Source of the DNA: Herbidospora mongoliensis
Lineage (GTDB): Bacteria > Actinomycetota > Actinomycetes > Streptosporangiales > Streptosporangiaceae
Length of the DNA: 64,000 bases
Assembly: GCF_001570545.1 (NCBI RefSeq)
Contig: NZ_BBXD01000008.1
Span: 641,610-705,609, forward strand
Direction of reading: 5' to 3'
Shown here: positions 7,296 through 15,482 of the stretch, in pieces
Position numbering within the stretch: position 1 is the first letter of the stretch
How the letters are laid out: each line of letters begins with the position of its first letter
Notes under the pieces: model-generated
Databases searched by the model: none
Told to the model about the DNA's origin: nothing
What the model saw: only the letters and a program-made list of their open reading frames with translations
Position numbers and translations under genes: made by a program

Positions 7296-8897
7296 ATGGA
7301 ACTCGTTGTCGCAGTCATCGCGTTCGCGGGGGCGATCCTCGCTGCGGTCACCACAGGCGTCCTCGTCGGGCGGATCCGTGAGGAGTCCTCCGGCTGGCTC
7401 GTCGCGTGGGCGATCACCACGGTCGCGGTGTGCCTCGGGCTCGGTGCGATCGCCATCGGCACCCTCCTCGGGTTCGGCCCCCTGACCTTCCGCGTGTTCC
7501 AGGTCGGCGGCGCGCTGCTGGCGCCGCTGTGGCTTGCCGGTGGACTGATCCAGTTGCTCGCGGAGTCACGTTCCGCGCGGCTCGGGGGCTGGCTGCTGGC
7601 CGGTGGCCTCAGCTTCGTGGGCGCGGTCATCATGACTCTCGACCCGGTGCTGAGCGGCTTCACCAAGACCCTGCCGATCGGCGCCACCCACTGGGACATC
7701 TGGCCCGAGTGGCTGCTGCGCGGCGTCCACGGCCTCGACCTGCTGGTCCTGTTCGTCGCGTTGATCGTGGCGCTGGTGCGGATGCGCTCGGGCGACGACT
7801 ACGACGCCGACAACATGAACGCCACCGTCGTGCTGGCCCCGATCGGCATGGCCGTGATCGGCTCCCAGCTCTTCACCGTGCAGGGCATCTTCGTCGCGAC
7901 GCTGCTGGCCGCCATCCCCGGTGGCATCTGGTACGCCGTCAGCCGCCCCCTCGCCCCCTACGACGACGAGGAAGCGGCGCAGGCTCCTTCGCCGCAGCAG
8001 CAGGGCCCGCCCAGCGGCCCGATGCCGGTGCAGCCGCAGCAGCCGATGTGGCAGGAGCAGAGCCTCGGCCGCCGCGTGGCCGGAATGCCGCCGCCACAGC
8101 CGATGGCCAGCCCGATGACCGGGCCCATGGGCAGCCCTCCGATGGGAAGCCCGATGTCCAGTCCCATGGGCAGCCCTCCGATGGGTGGCCCCCCGATGCC
8201 CTCGACCGGGCCGCAGCCGGCGATCCCACCGGGCGCCACCCGATCCGGGCTGGGCGATCTGGTCGCCGAATACCGGGCCGGCGAACAGCAGGGCGGTTTC
8301 GACTACGGCGCCCGCATGCAGCCCCAGTCACCCCAGCAGCCGCCGCTGCCCCCCGATTTCGGCGGCCCGGCGACCGGCACCCTGATGGCCGCCGACGCCT
8401 ACAACCAGCAGGTCCCCGAATACGGCATGCCGCTGCCGCCCCCGACGGCCTCCACCGAGTTCGCGATGCCGAACACCGGAGTGCTCTACCCAGGCCAGGT
8501 CCAGGCCCAGATGCCACCCCAGATGCCACAGGTCCCGGCTCCCGCCACCGGTTCGGTCCGGCCCTCGCCGACCATCTACGGCATGCTGACCGTCTTCACC
8601 CTGATGGACGGCGCCGGCGACGCCTTCGACAAGCTGGCGGAGGACACCGTCGAGCAGGTGCTCCGCAACGAGCCCGACACGCTCCTGTTCGTCTCCCACG
8701 GCGTGAAGTCGGCCCCGCTCCAGCGGCTGGTCTACGAGCTCTACCGCGACCAGACCGCCTACCTCGACCACCAGCGGCAGCCCCACATGGAGCGGTTCGC
8801 CACCGAGCGTCAGCCGCTGGTGCTGGCCACGAATGTGATCGAACTCACCGTCAACGCGGCAAAGGTCGTGCCGCTGCCGACCACGTTCAAGCTGTGA
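7296..8897 (+). CDS. Polytopic membrane protein with proline-rich linker and ABM-like C-terminal domain
   Basis: The first ~225 of 533 residues form about six hydrophobic segments (for example VVAVIAFAGAILAAVTTGVL). Residues ~230-400 are low-complexity and Pro/Met/Gly/Gln-rich, with repeated SPMGSPPMG units. The last ~105 residues (SPTIYGMLTVFTLMDGAGD to ATNVIELTVNAAK) look like an antibiotic-biosynthesis-monooxygenase (ABM) type dimeric alpha/beta barrel: a LTVFT strand, FVSHGVKSAP, and YRDQTAYLDHQRQPHMERF. TAGAGT lies 9 nt before the ATG, consistent with a short or absent leader. It is divergent from bldN. The function is unknown; the fold call is by pattern only. Confidence 0.7.
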   Translation: MELVVAVIAFAGAILAAVTTGVLVGRIREESSGWLVAWAITTVAVCLGLGAIAIGTLLGFGPLTFRVFQVGGALLAPLWLAGGLIQLLAESRSARLGGWLLAGGLSFVGAVIMTLDPVLSGFTKTLPIGATHWDIWPEWLLRGVHGLDLLVLFVALIVALVRMRSGDDYDADNMNATVVLAPIGMAVIGSQLFTVQGIFVATLLAAIPGGIWYAVSRPLAPYDDEEAAQAPSPQQQGPPSGPMPVQPQQPMWQEQSLGRRVAGMPPPQPMASPMTGPMGSPPMGSPMSSPMGSPPMGGPPMPSTGPQPAIPPGATRSGLGDLVAEYRAGEQQGGFDYGARMQPQSPQQPPLPPDFGGPATGTLMAADAYNQQVPEYGMPLPPPTASTEFAMPNTGVLYPGQVQAQMPPQMPQVPAPATGSVRPSPTIYGMLTVFTLMDGAGDAFDKLAEDTVEQVLRNEPDTLLFVSHGVKSAPLQRLVYELYRDQTAYLDHQRQPHMERFATERQPLVLATNVIELTVNAAKVVPLPTTFKL

Positions 8898-9126
8898 GCG
8901 CGGCCCGCAGCCGGTTCTCGTCGACCCGCCAATAGTCGTGCTGAACCCCGTCGATCAGTGTCACGGGGATCATCTCCCAGTATTTCTCCAGGTCAGCGGG
9001 GTCCTGGGTGATGTCGCGCTCGTCCCATTCGACGCCGAGTTCGGCGGCGACGCGCGTGATGGTCGCACGGGCGTCGTCACACAGGTGGCAGCCGGGTTTG
9101 CCGAGCAGGGTGATGCGGTGAGCCAT
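8887..9126 (-). CDS. Glutaredoxin-family thiol-disulfide protein
   Basis: The 79-residue protein is a single thioredoxin-fold domain beginning HRITLLGKPGCHLCDDA, with a CxxC redox motif (Cys-His-Leu-Cys) after the first strand, and IPVTLIDG carrying the cis-proline. It is the short glutaredoxin-like type that in actinobacteria sits next to rex. ATG 9126 is chosen because the fold begins directly after it; the longer frame upstream has no homology signal. It converges on and overlaps the ABM-fusion gene by 11 nt and is divergent from rex. Confidence 0.8.
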   Translation of the reverse strand: MAHRITLLGKPGCHLCDDARATITRVAAELGVEWDERDITQDPADLEKYWEMIPVTLIDGVQHDYWRVDENRLRAALTA

Positions 9127-9209
9127 GCGCCTACCGTACGGGCCGGATTCCGGACCGGCGGACATCCCTGACACCCTGGGAGTGAGCACGACAACGGGGT
9201 CGTTCGACT

Positions 9210-9227
9210 TTGTGCATTACTTCACAA
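9210..9227 (+). promoter_or_regulatory. Rex operator (ROP) within the rex-hemACDB promoter
   Basis: TTGTG (9210-9214), eight bases, CACAA (9223-9227) fits the Rex consensus TTGTGAANNNNTTCACAA, with two mismatches in the left inner bases. A plausible promoter overlaps it: -35 TTGTGC at 9210-9215, 18-nt spacer, -10 TAACCT at 9234-9239. Binding here would block RNA polymerase, giving Rex autoregulation and NADH-dependent control of haem genes, as known for rex-hemACD in Streptomyces coelicolor. Confidence 0.85.
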
Positions 9228-9283
9228 AGGCACTAACCTGGAAGACGGCCCCGAAACCGATTCCCCCTCTGGAGTGCCGGCCT

Positions 9284-9982
9284 GTGATTCGCCGAACCCC
9301 GCAACAACCGCGTGAACGTGGCATCCCCGACGCGACCGTCGCCCGGCTGCCGCTCTACCTGCGTGCGTTGAACGGTTTGGCCGAGCGGGCCGTAGCCACA
9401 GTCAGTTCCGAAGATCTCGCGGTCGCGGCGGGGGTCAATTCCGCCAAACTCCGCAAAGATCTGTCTCATCTGGGATCTTATGGAACACGGGGCGTCGGCT
9501 ACGACGTTCAGTACCTCATCTACCAGATATCCCGCGAACTCGGCCTGACCCAGGACTGGGCGGTCGCGATCGTCGGGGTCGGAAACCTGGGCCGCGCCCT
9601 CGCCAACTACGGCGGTTTCGTCTCCCGGGGGTTCCGGGTGGCCGGGCTGCTCGACGCCGACCCGGAGGTCGTGGGCGACCACATCGCCGGGCTCGTCGTG
9701 GAACACAGCGACGGCCTGGAATCGGTGATCGCAAAGCGGGGGGTGTCGATCGTGGTCATCGCGACTCCGGCGCCCGCCGCGCAGGCGGTCTGCGACCGGG
9801 TCATCGCGTCCGGTGTGACGAGTATCTTGAACTTCGCCCCCGTTGTGCTCACCGTCCCTGCCGGCGTCGACGTCCGCAAGGTCGATCTGTCCATCGAACT
9901 GCAGATCCTCGCGTTCCATGAGCAGCGCAAGGTGAATGGGGGGCCCGTGATGGGCGAGGAATGGGCGGGGGAGGTCTCATGA
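9284..9982 (+). CDS. rex: Redox-sensing transcriptional repressor Rex
   Basis: The 232-residue protein has an N-terminal winged helix (PDATVARLPLYLRALNGLAE, SSEDLAVAAGVNSAKLRKDL, SHLGSYGTRGVGY) and a Rossmann domain with the NAD(H) motif VAIVGVGNLGRALANY, followed by GLLDADPEVVG and a C-terminal domain-swap helix (SIELQILAFHEQ). Rex binds ROP sites when NADH is low and releases them when NADH/NAD rises. GTG 9284 is preceded by GGAG at 9 nt. A ROP box lies 57 nt upstream of the start and another at 30862. The stop overlaps hemA (ATGA). Confidence 0.95.
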   Translation: MIRRTPQQPRERGIPDATVARLPLYLRALNGLAERAVATVSSEDLAVAAGVNSAKLRKDLSHLGSYGTRGVGYDVQYLIYQISRELGLTQDWAVAIVGVGNLGRALANYGGFVSRGFRVAGLLDADPEVVGDHIAGLVVEHSDGLESVIAKRGVSIVVIATPAPAAQAVCDRVIASGVTSILNFAPVVLTVPAGVDVRKVDLSIELQILAFHEQRKVNGGPVMGEEWAGEVS

Positions 9983-11259
9983 GTCTGCTGATCGTGGGGC
10001 TGAGCCACCGGAGCGCACCCGTCTCGGTGCTCGAGCAGGTGACGATCTCCGGCGACGCCCTGGTGAAACTCCTCCACGACGTGCGGCAGGACGCGCATGT
10101 CGCGGAGGCGATGGTGGTGTCCACGTGCAACCGGGTCGAGGTCTACGCCGAGGTCGACCGGTTCCACGGCGGGGTTTCGGCGATCACCACGCTGCTCGAC
10201 CGGCACGCGGGGGCCGATCTCGCCCCCCACCTCTACGTGCACTACGAAGACCAGGCCGTCCACCACCTGATGTCGGTGGCCTCCGGGCTCGACTCGATGG
10301 TGGTCGGCGAGGGCCAGATCCTCGGCCAGATCCGGGCCGCGCTGCGGCTGGCACAGCAGGAAGACGCGGTCGGCTCGATCCTCAACGAGCTCGTCCAGCA
10401 CGCCCTGCGGGTCGGCAAGCGCTCCCACAGCGAGACCGGCATCGACCGCGCGGGCGCCTCCCTCATCGGCGTCGGCGTCTCCCTGGCCGAGACCGTGCTC
10501 GGGCCCATCGAGGGCCGCCGGGCGCTGGTTGTCGGGGCGGGCTCGATGAGCGCGCTGACGGCGGCGACGCTCGCGCGCGCGGGCGTGACCGAGATCGTCA
10601 TCGCCAACCGGACCTTCGAGCGGGCCGAGCGCCTCGCCGAGACCGTGGGCGGCCGGGCCGTCCCGCTCTCGGAGATCGCCGCCGAGCTCGCCACCGCCGA
10701 CCTGGTCGTCTCCTGCGTCGGCGCGGGCACCCGCGTGATCACCCCTGAGATGATCCCGGCCCGGCAGGTCCCGCTGTTCCTGCTCGACCTCGCGCTGCCC
10801 CACGACATCGACACCGCTGTCCGTGCGCTGCCGCAGGTCACCCTGGTCGACCTCGAAGACATGCAGCGGTCGGGCGCCGGTTTCGACGGGGGCCGGGCCG
10901 CCGACATCGCGGCCGTGCGCGGCATCGTGGCCGACGAGGTCACCGCATATCTCAACTCCGCCCGCGCGGCCAAGGTGACGCCTACTGTGGTGGCGCTGCG
11001 CAGTCGCGCGGCCCAGGTGGTCGAGGCCGAACTCGGCAGGCTCCACTCCCGCATGCCCGACCTCGACGAACGTCAGCGAGACGAAGTGGCACAGGCGGTC
11101 CGGCGGGTGGTAGACAAACTGCTCCACGAGCCGACTGTGCGTGTCAAGCAGCTCGCTGCGTCTCCGGCAGGCGATCATTATGCCGAGGCGCTGCGCGAGC
11201 TGTTCAACCTGGACCCGAAGGCGCCAGACGCCGTTTCCCGGATGGAGATCGAGCAGTGA
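9979..11259 (+). CDS. hemA: Glutamyl-tRNA reductase
   Basis: HemA reduces glutamyl-tRNA to glutamate-1-semialdehyde with NADPH, the first committed step of the C5 haem pathway. The 426-residue protein opens with LLIVGLSHRSAPVSVLEQ; the catalytic cysteine lies in VVSTCNRVEVYAE (about residue 50). GLDSMVVGEGQILGQI and the NADPH motif ALVVGAGSMSALTA are typical, and the C-terminal dimerization helices follow. ATG 9979 has GGGGGAGG just upstream and overlaps the rex stop; its own stop overlaps hemC. Product feeds HemL, encoded at 15483. Confidence 0.96.
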   Translation: MSLLIVGLSHRSAPVSVLEQVTISGDALVKLLHDVRQDAHVAEAMVVSTCNRVEVYAEVDRFHGGVSAITTLLDRHAGADLAPHLYVHYEDQAVHHLMSVASGLDSMVVGEGQILGQIRAALRLAQQEDAVGSILNELVQHALRVGKRSHSETGIDRAGASLIGVGVSLAETVLGPIEGRRALVVGAGSMSALTAATLARAGVTEIVIANRTFERAERLAETVGGRAVPLSEIAAELATADLVVSCVGAGTRVITPEMIPARQVPLFLLDLALPHDIDTAVRALPQVTLVDLEDMQRSGAGFDGGRAADIAAVRGIVADEVTAYLNSARAAKVTPTVVALRSRAAQVVEAELGRLHSRMPDLDERQRDEVAQAVRRVVDKLLHEPTVRVKQLAASPAGDHYAEALRELFNLDPKAPDAVSRMEIEQ

Positions 11260-12161
11260 ACCTGAGGCTGGGCACCCGCAAGAGCCTGATGGCGACGACA
11301 CAGTCGCAGCAGGTGGCGGACCGGCTGACCGAGCTCACCGGTCGCGGCGTCGACCTCGTCGGGATCACCACCTTCGGCGACGTCACCAAGGCACAGCTCT
11401 CCCAGCTCGGCGGCACCGGGGTCTTCGTCAGCGAGCTGCGCGAGTCGCTGGCCCGCGACGAGATCGACTTCGCCGTCCACTCGCTCAAGGATCTGCCGAC
11501 CTACCCCGACTCGCGGCTCACGCTGGCCGCGATCCCCCGGCGCGACGACCCGCGCGACGCGCTGGTCGGCCCGCTGAAGCTCGCCGATCTCTCCCGTGGG
11601 GCCCGCGTCGGCACCGGTTCGCCGCGCCGCATCGCCCAGCTACGGCAGCTGCGCCCCGACCTTGAGTACGTCCCGATCCGCGGCAACGCCGACACCCGGA
11701 TCGGCAAGGTGACCTCCGGCCAGCTCGACGGCGTCGTGCTGGCCGCCGCAGGGCTGGTCCGGCTGCGGCGTGACGACGAGATCGCCAACTTCTTCGACAC
11801 CGACGAGATGCTGCCGGCCCCCGGCCAGGGCGCGCTCGCGGTGGAGTGCCGGGCCGACCGGCCCGACCTGATCGAACTGCTGAGCACGCTCGACGACGTG
11901 CGTACCCGCGACGCCGTCACCGCCGAGCGTGCCGTGCTCGCCGCACTGGAGGCGGGTTGTTCCGCCCCCGTCGGCGCCTATGCCGTCGATGACGGCCATG
12001 TGCTCACCCTGACCGCCACCGTGGTGTCGATCGACGGCACCTCGGCGGTGCGTAAGTCCACCACCGGACCTCGCTCCGCGGCCATGGAACTCGGGCGGGA
12101 GCTCGCGACCACCATGATCGCGGAGGGGGCCGGGCAATTGATGGGAGAGCAGGCCCATTGA
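11256..12161 (+). CDS. hemC: Porphobilinogen deaminase (hydroxymethylbilane synthase)
   Basis: HemC condenses four porphobilinogens into hydroxymethylbilane. The 301-residue protein shows LRLGTRKSLMATTQSQQV at the N-terminus, FAVHSLKDLPT, RIAQLRQLRPDLEYVPIRGN, MLPAPGQGALAVECR and the cofactor-bearing cysteine loop LEAGCSAPVGAYA (about residue 230), to which the dipyrromethane cofactor is attached. The GTG start overlaps the hemA stop, and the end overlaps hemD, so translation is coupled throughout this operon. Confidence 0.96.
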   Translation: MNLRLGTRKSLMATTQSQQVADRLTELTGRGVDLVGITTFGDVTKAQLSQLGGTGVFVSELRESLARDEIDFAVHSLKDLPTYPDSRLTLAAIPRRDDPRDALVGPLKLADLSRGARVGTGSPRRIAQLRQLRPDLEYVPIRGNADTRIGKVTSGQLDGVVLAAAGLVRLRRDDEIANFFDTDEMLPAPGQGALAVECRADRPDLIELLSTLDDVRTRDAVTAERAVLAALEAGCSAPVGAYAVDDGHVLTLTATVVSIDGTSAVRKSTTGPRSAAMELGRELATTMIAEGAGQLMGEQAH

Positions 12162-13738
12162 CCGCGTCAGAGCATCATGAGATCGGCATCGGGGGCTTCG
12201 TCGCCTTCGTGGGCGCCGGTCCCGGTGACGAGAACCTGCTGACACTCCGGGGCGCCGACCTGTTGTCCAAGGCCGACGTCGTGGTCGTCGACCGGGAGTC
12301 GTACGGCCCGTTGCTGCGGCACTGCCGTCCGACGGTCGACGTGCGCGACGTCGTCGCCGACCCCGACGCGCTCGCCGGCGCGGTCGGCGCCGCCAAGAAC
12401 GGGAAGCTGGTCGTCCGGGTGTGCCCGGGTGATCCGTCGTTCTTCTCCTCGGTGTCCGAGGAGGTCGCGGCCTGCGCCCGGGGCGAGGTCGACTTCGAGA
12501 TCGTGCCCGGGGTGCCGCCGGCGACCGCCGTGCTGACCTACGCGGGCATCCCGCCGGCGTCGTCGGGGCCGGAGTTCCGGATCGTCGACGCCGCCCAGAT
12601 CGACGACTGGTCGCGGCACGCGTCGGTCGACGGCACGCTGGTGATCTACAACGGGGTGGCAGAGGCGCCCGCGATCGGCAAGTCGCTGATCGCCGCGGGT
12701 CTGCCCGACTACACGCCGGTCGCGGTGACCAGCGACGGCACCACCACGGAGCAGTACACCGTGGTCTCCTCGCTGGGCCGTCTCGGGCCCGACCTGAAGC
12801 ACGCCGGGATGACCGAACCGGCGCTCATCGTGGTCGGCGACGCCGTGGGCCAGCGGGAGAAGCACTCGTGGTTCGAGACCAAGCCGCTGTTCGGGTGGCG
12901 GGTGCTCGTGCCTCGTACCAAAGAACAGGCCGCGGGCCTGTCGGAGCAGTTGCGGAGCTACGGCGCGGTGCCGGAAGAGGTCCCGACGATCTCCGTCGAG
13001 CCGCCGCGCACACCGCAGCAGATGGACCGCGCCATCAAGGGCCTGGTCACCGGACGCTACGAGTGGGTGGCCTTCACCAGCGCCAACGCGGTGAAAGCGG
13101 TCAAGGAGAAGTTCGACGAATACGGCCTCGACGCCCGCGCCTTCGCCGGGCTGAAGGTGGCCGCCGTCGGCGACGCGACCGCCAGGGCGCTGGTCGAGTT
13201 CGGGGTCAAGCCCGACCTGATGCCGACCGGCGAGCAGTCGTCGGAGGGCCTGATCGAGGAGTGGCCGCCCTACGACTCGATGCTCGACCCGATCAACCGG
13301 GTGCTGCTCCCGAGGGCCGACATCGCCACCGACACGCTGGTGGCGGGGCTGACCGAGCTCGGCTGGGAGTGCGACGACGTGACGGCCTACCGGACCGTCC
13401 GGGCCGCTCCGCCGCCCGAGGAGATCCGCAACGCCATCAAGACCGGCGGCTTCGACGCCGTCCTGTTCACCTCGTCCTCGACGGTGCGCAACCTCGTCGG
13501 CATCGCCGGCAAGCCGCACAACGTCACGGTCATCGCGGTCATCGGGCCGCAGACCGCCAAGACGGCCGAGGAGTTCAACCTGCGCGTCGACGTGATGGCC
13601 GACAAGCCGTCGGCTTCCGCGCTGGCCGCCGCACTGGCGGAGTATGGTGCCAAGCAGCGCCAGGCGGCCGTCTCCGCCGGCGAGATCCCGCGCCGCCCCT
13701 CGCAGACTCGAAGGGGTGCCCGGCGACGTCCCAAGTGA
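12158..13738 (+). CDS. hemD: Fused uroporphyrinogen-III methyltransferase-like/uroporphyrinogen-III synthase
   Basis: The N-terminal ~245 of 526 residues form a SUMT/CobA-like domain (FVAFVGAGPGDENLLTLRGA), and residues ~250-500 form HemD, starting WRVLVPRTKEQAAGLSEQL, with VAFTSANAVKAV, LLPRADIATDTLVAGL and VLFTSSSTVRNLVG. HemD cyclises hydroxymethylbilane to uroporphyrinogen III. The SUMT half is degenerate: the usual KGGDP motif reads VCPGDP, and the THR after AGIP reads ASS, so methyltransferase activity is doubtful. The same fused layout is known in mycobacteria and Streptomyces. A basic tail (RRGARRRPK) ends the protein. Confidence 0.92.
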   Translation: MTASEHHEIGIGGFVAFVGAGPGDENLLTLRGADLLSKADVVVVDRESYGPLLRHCRPTVDVRDVVADPDALAGAVGAAKNGKLVVRVCPGDPSFFSSVSEEVAACARGEVDFEIVPGVPPATAVLTYAGIPPASSGPEFRIVDAAQIDDWSRHASVDGTLVIYNGVAEAPAIGKSLIAAGLPDYTPVAVTSDGTTTEQYTVVSSLGRLGPDLKHAGMTEPALIVVGDAVGQREKHSWFETKPLFGWRVLVPRTKEQAAGLSEQLRSYGAVPEEVPTISVEPPRTPQQMDRAIKGLVTGRYEWVAFTSANAVKAVKEKFDEYGLDARAFAGLKVAAVGDATARALVEFGVKPDLMPTGEQSSEGLIEEWPPYDSMLDPINRVLLPRADIATDTLVAGLTELGWECDDVTAYRTVRAAPPPEEIRNAIKTGGFDAVLFTSSSTVRNLVGIAGKPHNVTVIAVIGPQTAKTAEEFNLRVDVMADKPSASALAAALAEYGAKQRQAAVSAGEIPRRPSQTRRGARRRPK

Positions 13739-13760
13739 CCCCCACGAAGGTGGTTTTCGC

Positions 13761-14747
13761 ATGAGTGCCGAGTTCCCGGTCGCCCGCCCACGACGGCTGC
13801 GCCGGACCGTTCCGCTGCGTCGGATGGTGGCCGGGACCCGGCTCCACCCGGCTGAGCTGATCCTGCCGATGTTCGTCAAGGAGGGCATCGCCGAGCCGGC
13901 TCCGGTGGGGTCGATGCCGGGCGTCGTCCAGCACACCCGTGACAGCCTCCGCAAGGCGGCCCACGAGGCCGCCGAGGCGGGCGTGGGTGGCGTCATCCTG
14001 TTCGGCATCCCGGCGGTCAAGGACGGCCGGGGTTCCGGCGCCGACGACCCGGAGGGCGTCGTCCAGCTGGCGCTCCAGGACCTCGCGTCAGAGGTCGGCG
14101 ACGCGCTGGTCGTGATGGCCGACACCTGCCTCGACGAATACACCGACCACGGCCACTGCGGCATCCTGACGGCGACCGGTGAGGTCGACAACGACCTCAC
14201 CCTGGAGCGCTACGCCGCCGCCGCGGTCGCTCAGGCCCGCGCCGGCGCCCAGGTGATCGCGCCCAGCGGCATGATGGACGGCCAGGTCGGCGCGATCCGC
14301 ACGGCCCTCGACGCCGACGGCCACGCCGAGATCCCGATCCTGGCCTACTCGGTCAAATACGCCTCGGCGTTCTACGGCCCCTTCCGCGACGCCGCCGAGT
14401 GTGCCCCCCAGTTCGGCGACCGCAACGCCTACCAGCAAGACCCGGCCGGCCCGATCGGCGAGGCCCTGCGCGAGGTCAGGCTCGACCTGGCCGAGGGCGC
14501 CGACGCCGTCATGGTCAAGCCCGCCCTGGCCTACCTCGACGTCATCCACCAGGTCAGAGAGCTGGTCGACGTCCCGGTGGCCGCCTACCAGGTGTCGGGG
14601 GAGTACGCCATGGTCGAGGCCGCCGCCGCCAACGGCTGGATCGACCGCGACCGCGCGATCATGGAATCGCTGATCGCGATCCGTCGCGCGGGGGCCGACA
14701 TGATCCTCACCTACTGGGCGACCGAAGTGGCGCGCAGACTGAGCTGA
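13761..14747 (+). CDS. hemB: Delta-aminolevulinic acid dehydratase (porphobilinogen synthase)
   Basis: HemB joins two 5-aminolevulinates into porphobilinogen. In the 328-residue protein the metal-site loop is ADTCLDEYTDHGHCG (about 120-134) and the two active lysines lie in SVKYASAFYGPFRD (about 200) and VMVKPALAYLD (about 252). The metal loop keeps two of the three zinc-site cysteines, with Asp in place of the middle one, an intermediate between zinc-type and magnesium-type enzymes. ATG 13761 follows hemD by 22 nt with GAAGG about 10 nt upstream, so it is probably in the rex-hem operon. A terminator follows. Confidence 0.95.
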   Translation: MSAEFPVARPRRLRRTVPLRRMVAGTRLHPAELILPMFVKEGIAEPAPVGSMPGVVQHTRDSLRKAAHEAAEAGVGGVILFGIPAVKDGRGSGADDPEGVVQLALQDLASEVGDALVVMADTCLDEYTDHGHCGILTATGEVDNDLTLERYAAAAVAQARAGAQVIAPSGMMDGQVGAIRTALDADGHAEIPILAYSVKYASAFYGPFRDAAECAPQFGDRNAYQQDPAGPIGEALREVRLDLAEGADAVMVKPALAYLDVIHQVRELVDVPVAAYQVSGEYAMVEAAAANGWIDRDRAIMESLIAIRRAGADMILTYWATEVARRLS

Positions 14748-14790
14748 GGTTCCGTTTTCCTGGGGTCGCCCTGCGAAGATCCTGTGAGTC

Positions 14791-14822
14791 CGGGCATTAT
14801 CGGGGGCAACAGCCCGTTTTTT
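14791..14822 (+). terminator. Intrinsic terminator after hemB
   Basis: CGGGC (14791-14795) pairs with GCCCG (14812-14816) across a 16-nt loop, followed directly by six T residues (14817-14822). The position 44 nt after hemB fits the end of the rex-hemACDB transcript. The stem is short, so read-through into the next gene is possible. Confidence 0.55.
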
Positions 14823-14847
14823 CTCTGTGGGGGAGGAACAGCATCAG

Positions 14848-15471
14848 ATGGTCGGGGTCCCGCTTGCTCGCCGTTCGAAGCGCCGTGCGCACCGAATACC
14901 GCACCGGCTCGAGGCGGTAGTCGACTACGCCCGGCTGGGCTGGGCGAGCTGCTTGGGAGCACATCCGCTGCGCGAGGGGCAGCGGGCGTGTTCATGTGAT
15001 CGTGTGGGCTGTCCCGATCCGGGCGCCCATCCGCTGTCGCCCGCCTGGCGCAACCAGGCCACGACCGACACGGCCCAGCTCACCCGGTGGTTCGAGCAGG
15101 AACCAGAGGCCAATGTGGTCCTGCCCACCGGACGCGTATTCGACGTGTTCGACGTGCCGGCGGAAATCGGAATGTCCGCCCTCACCTCGCTGGAGTCTTC
15201 AGGCCCGGTCGCCGTCAACGGCGACCGGGTTCTTTTTTTCGTCGCCACGCGCGGTAACCCGGAGGATGAGGACGAGTGGTGGACGTCGTCGATCGACACC
15301 GGTCCTGAGACGATCGAATCCAATCCGGGGCTGCGCTGGCACTGCCGTGACTCCTACGTCCTGGCGCCGCCGTCGTCGCTGGTCGGCGGGGGTTCGGTGA
15401 GCTGGGTCCGGCCGCCTGACGGGCGTCCGCTGCCCGATCCGCTGCGCGTGCTGGACGTGCTCGCCGACTAG
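14848..15471 (+). CDS. Bifunctional DNA primase/polymerase N-terminal-domain-like (Prim-Pol) protein
   Basis: The 207-residue protein resembles, from memory, the stand-alone Prim-Pol N-terminal-like proteins of actinobacteria: [16 protein letters not shown], a Cys-containing loop [20 protein letters not shown], then [16 protein letters not shown]. In true Prim-Pol enzymes the last motif has catalytic acidic residues (DVD); here it is DVFDVP, so catalysis is uncertain. GGGAGG lies upstream; ATG 14848 is chosen over GTG 14827. Its presence between hemB and hemL is shared with Streptomyces, but the role is unknown. Confidence 0.65.
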   Translation: MVGVPLARRSKRRAHRIPHRLEAVVDYARLGWASCLGAHPLREGQRACSCDRVGCPDPGAHPLSPAWRNQATTDTAQLTRWFEQEPEANVVLPTGRVFDVFDVPAEIGMSALTSLESSGPVAVNGDRVLFFVATRGNPEDEDEWWTSSIDTGPETIESNPGLRWHCRDSYVLAPPSSLVGGGSVSWVRPPDGRPLPDPLRVLDVLAD

Positions 15472-15474
15472 GCT
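15469..15474 (+). promoter_or_regulatory. -10 element close to the hemL start
   Basis: TAGGCT straddles the stop codon of the preceding gene and lies 8 nt before GTG 15483. This spacing fits a leaderless or near-leaderless hemL transcript, independent of the upstream gene. Confidence 0.35.
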
Positions 15475-15482
15475 CGGTGGGC

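Noticed and set aside
12167-14200. 677-codon open frame on the minus strand opposite hemD-hemB
   Set aside because: It lies wholly opposite two well-identified genes, is Arg/Gly/His-rich as expected for the antisense of GC-biased codons, and matches no family.
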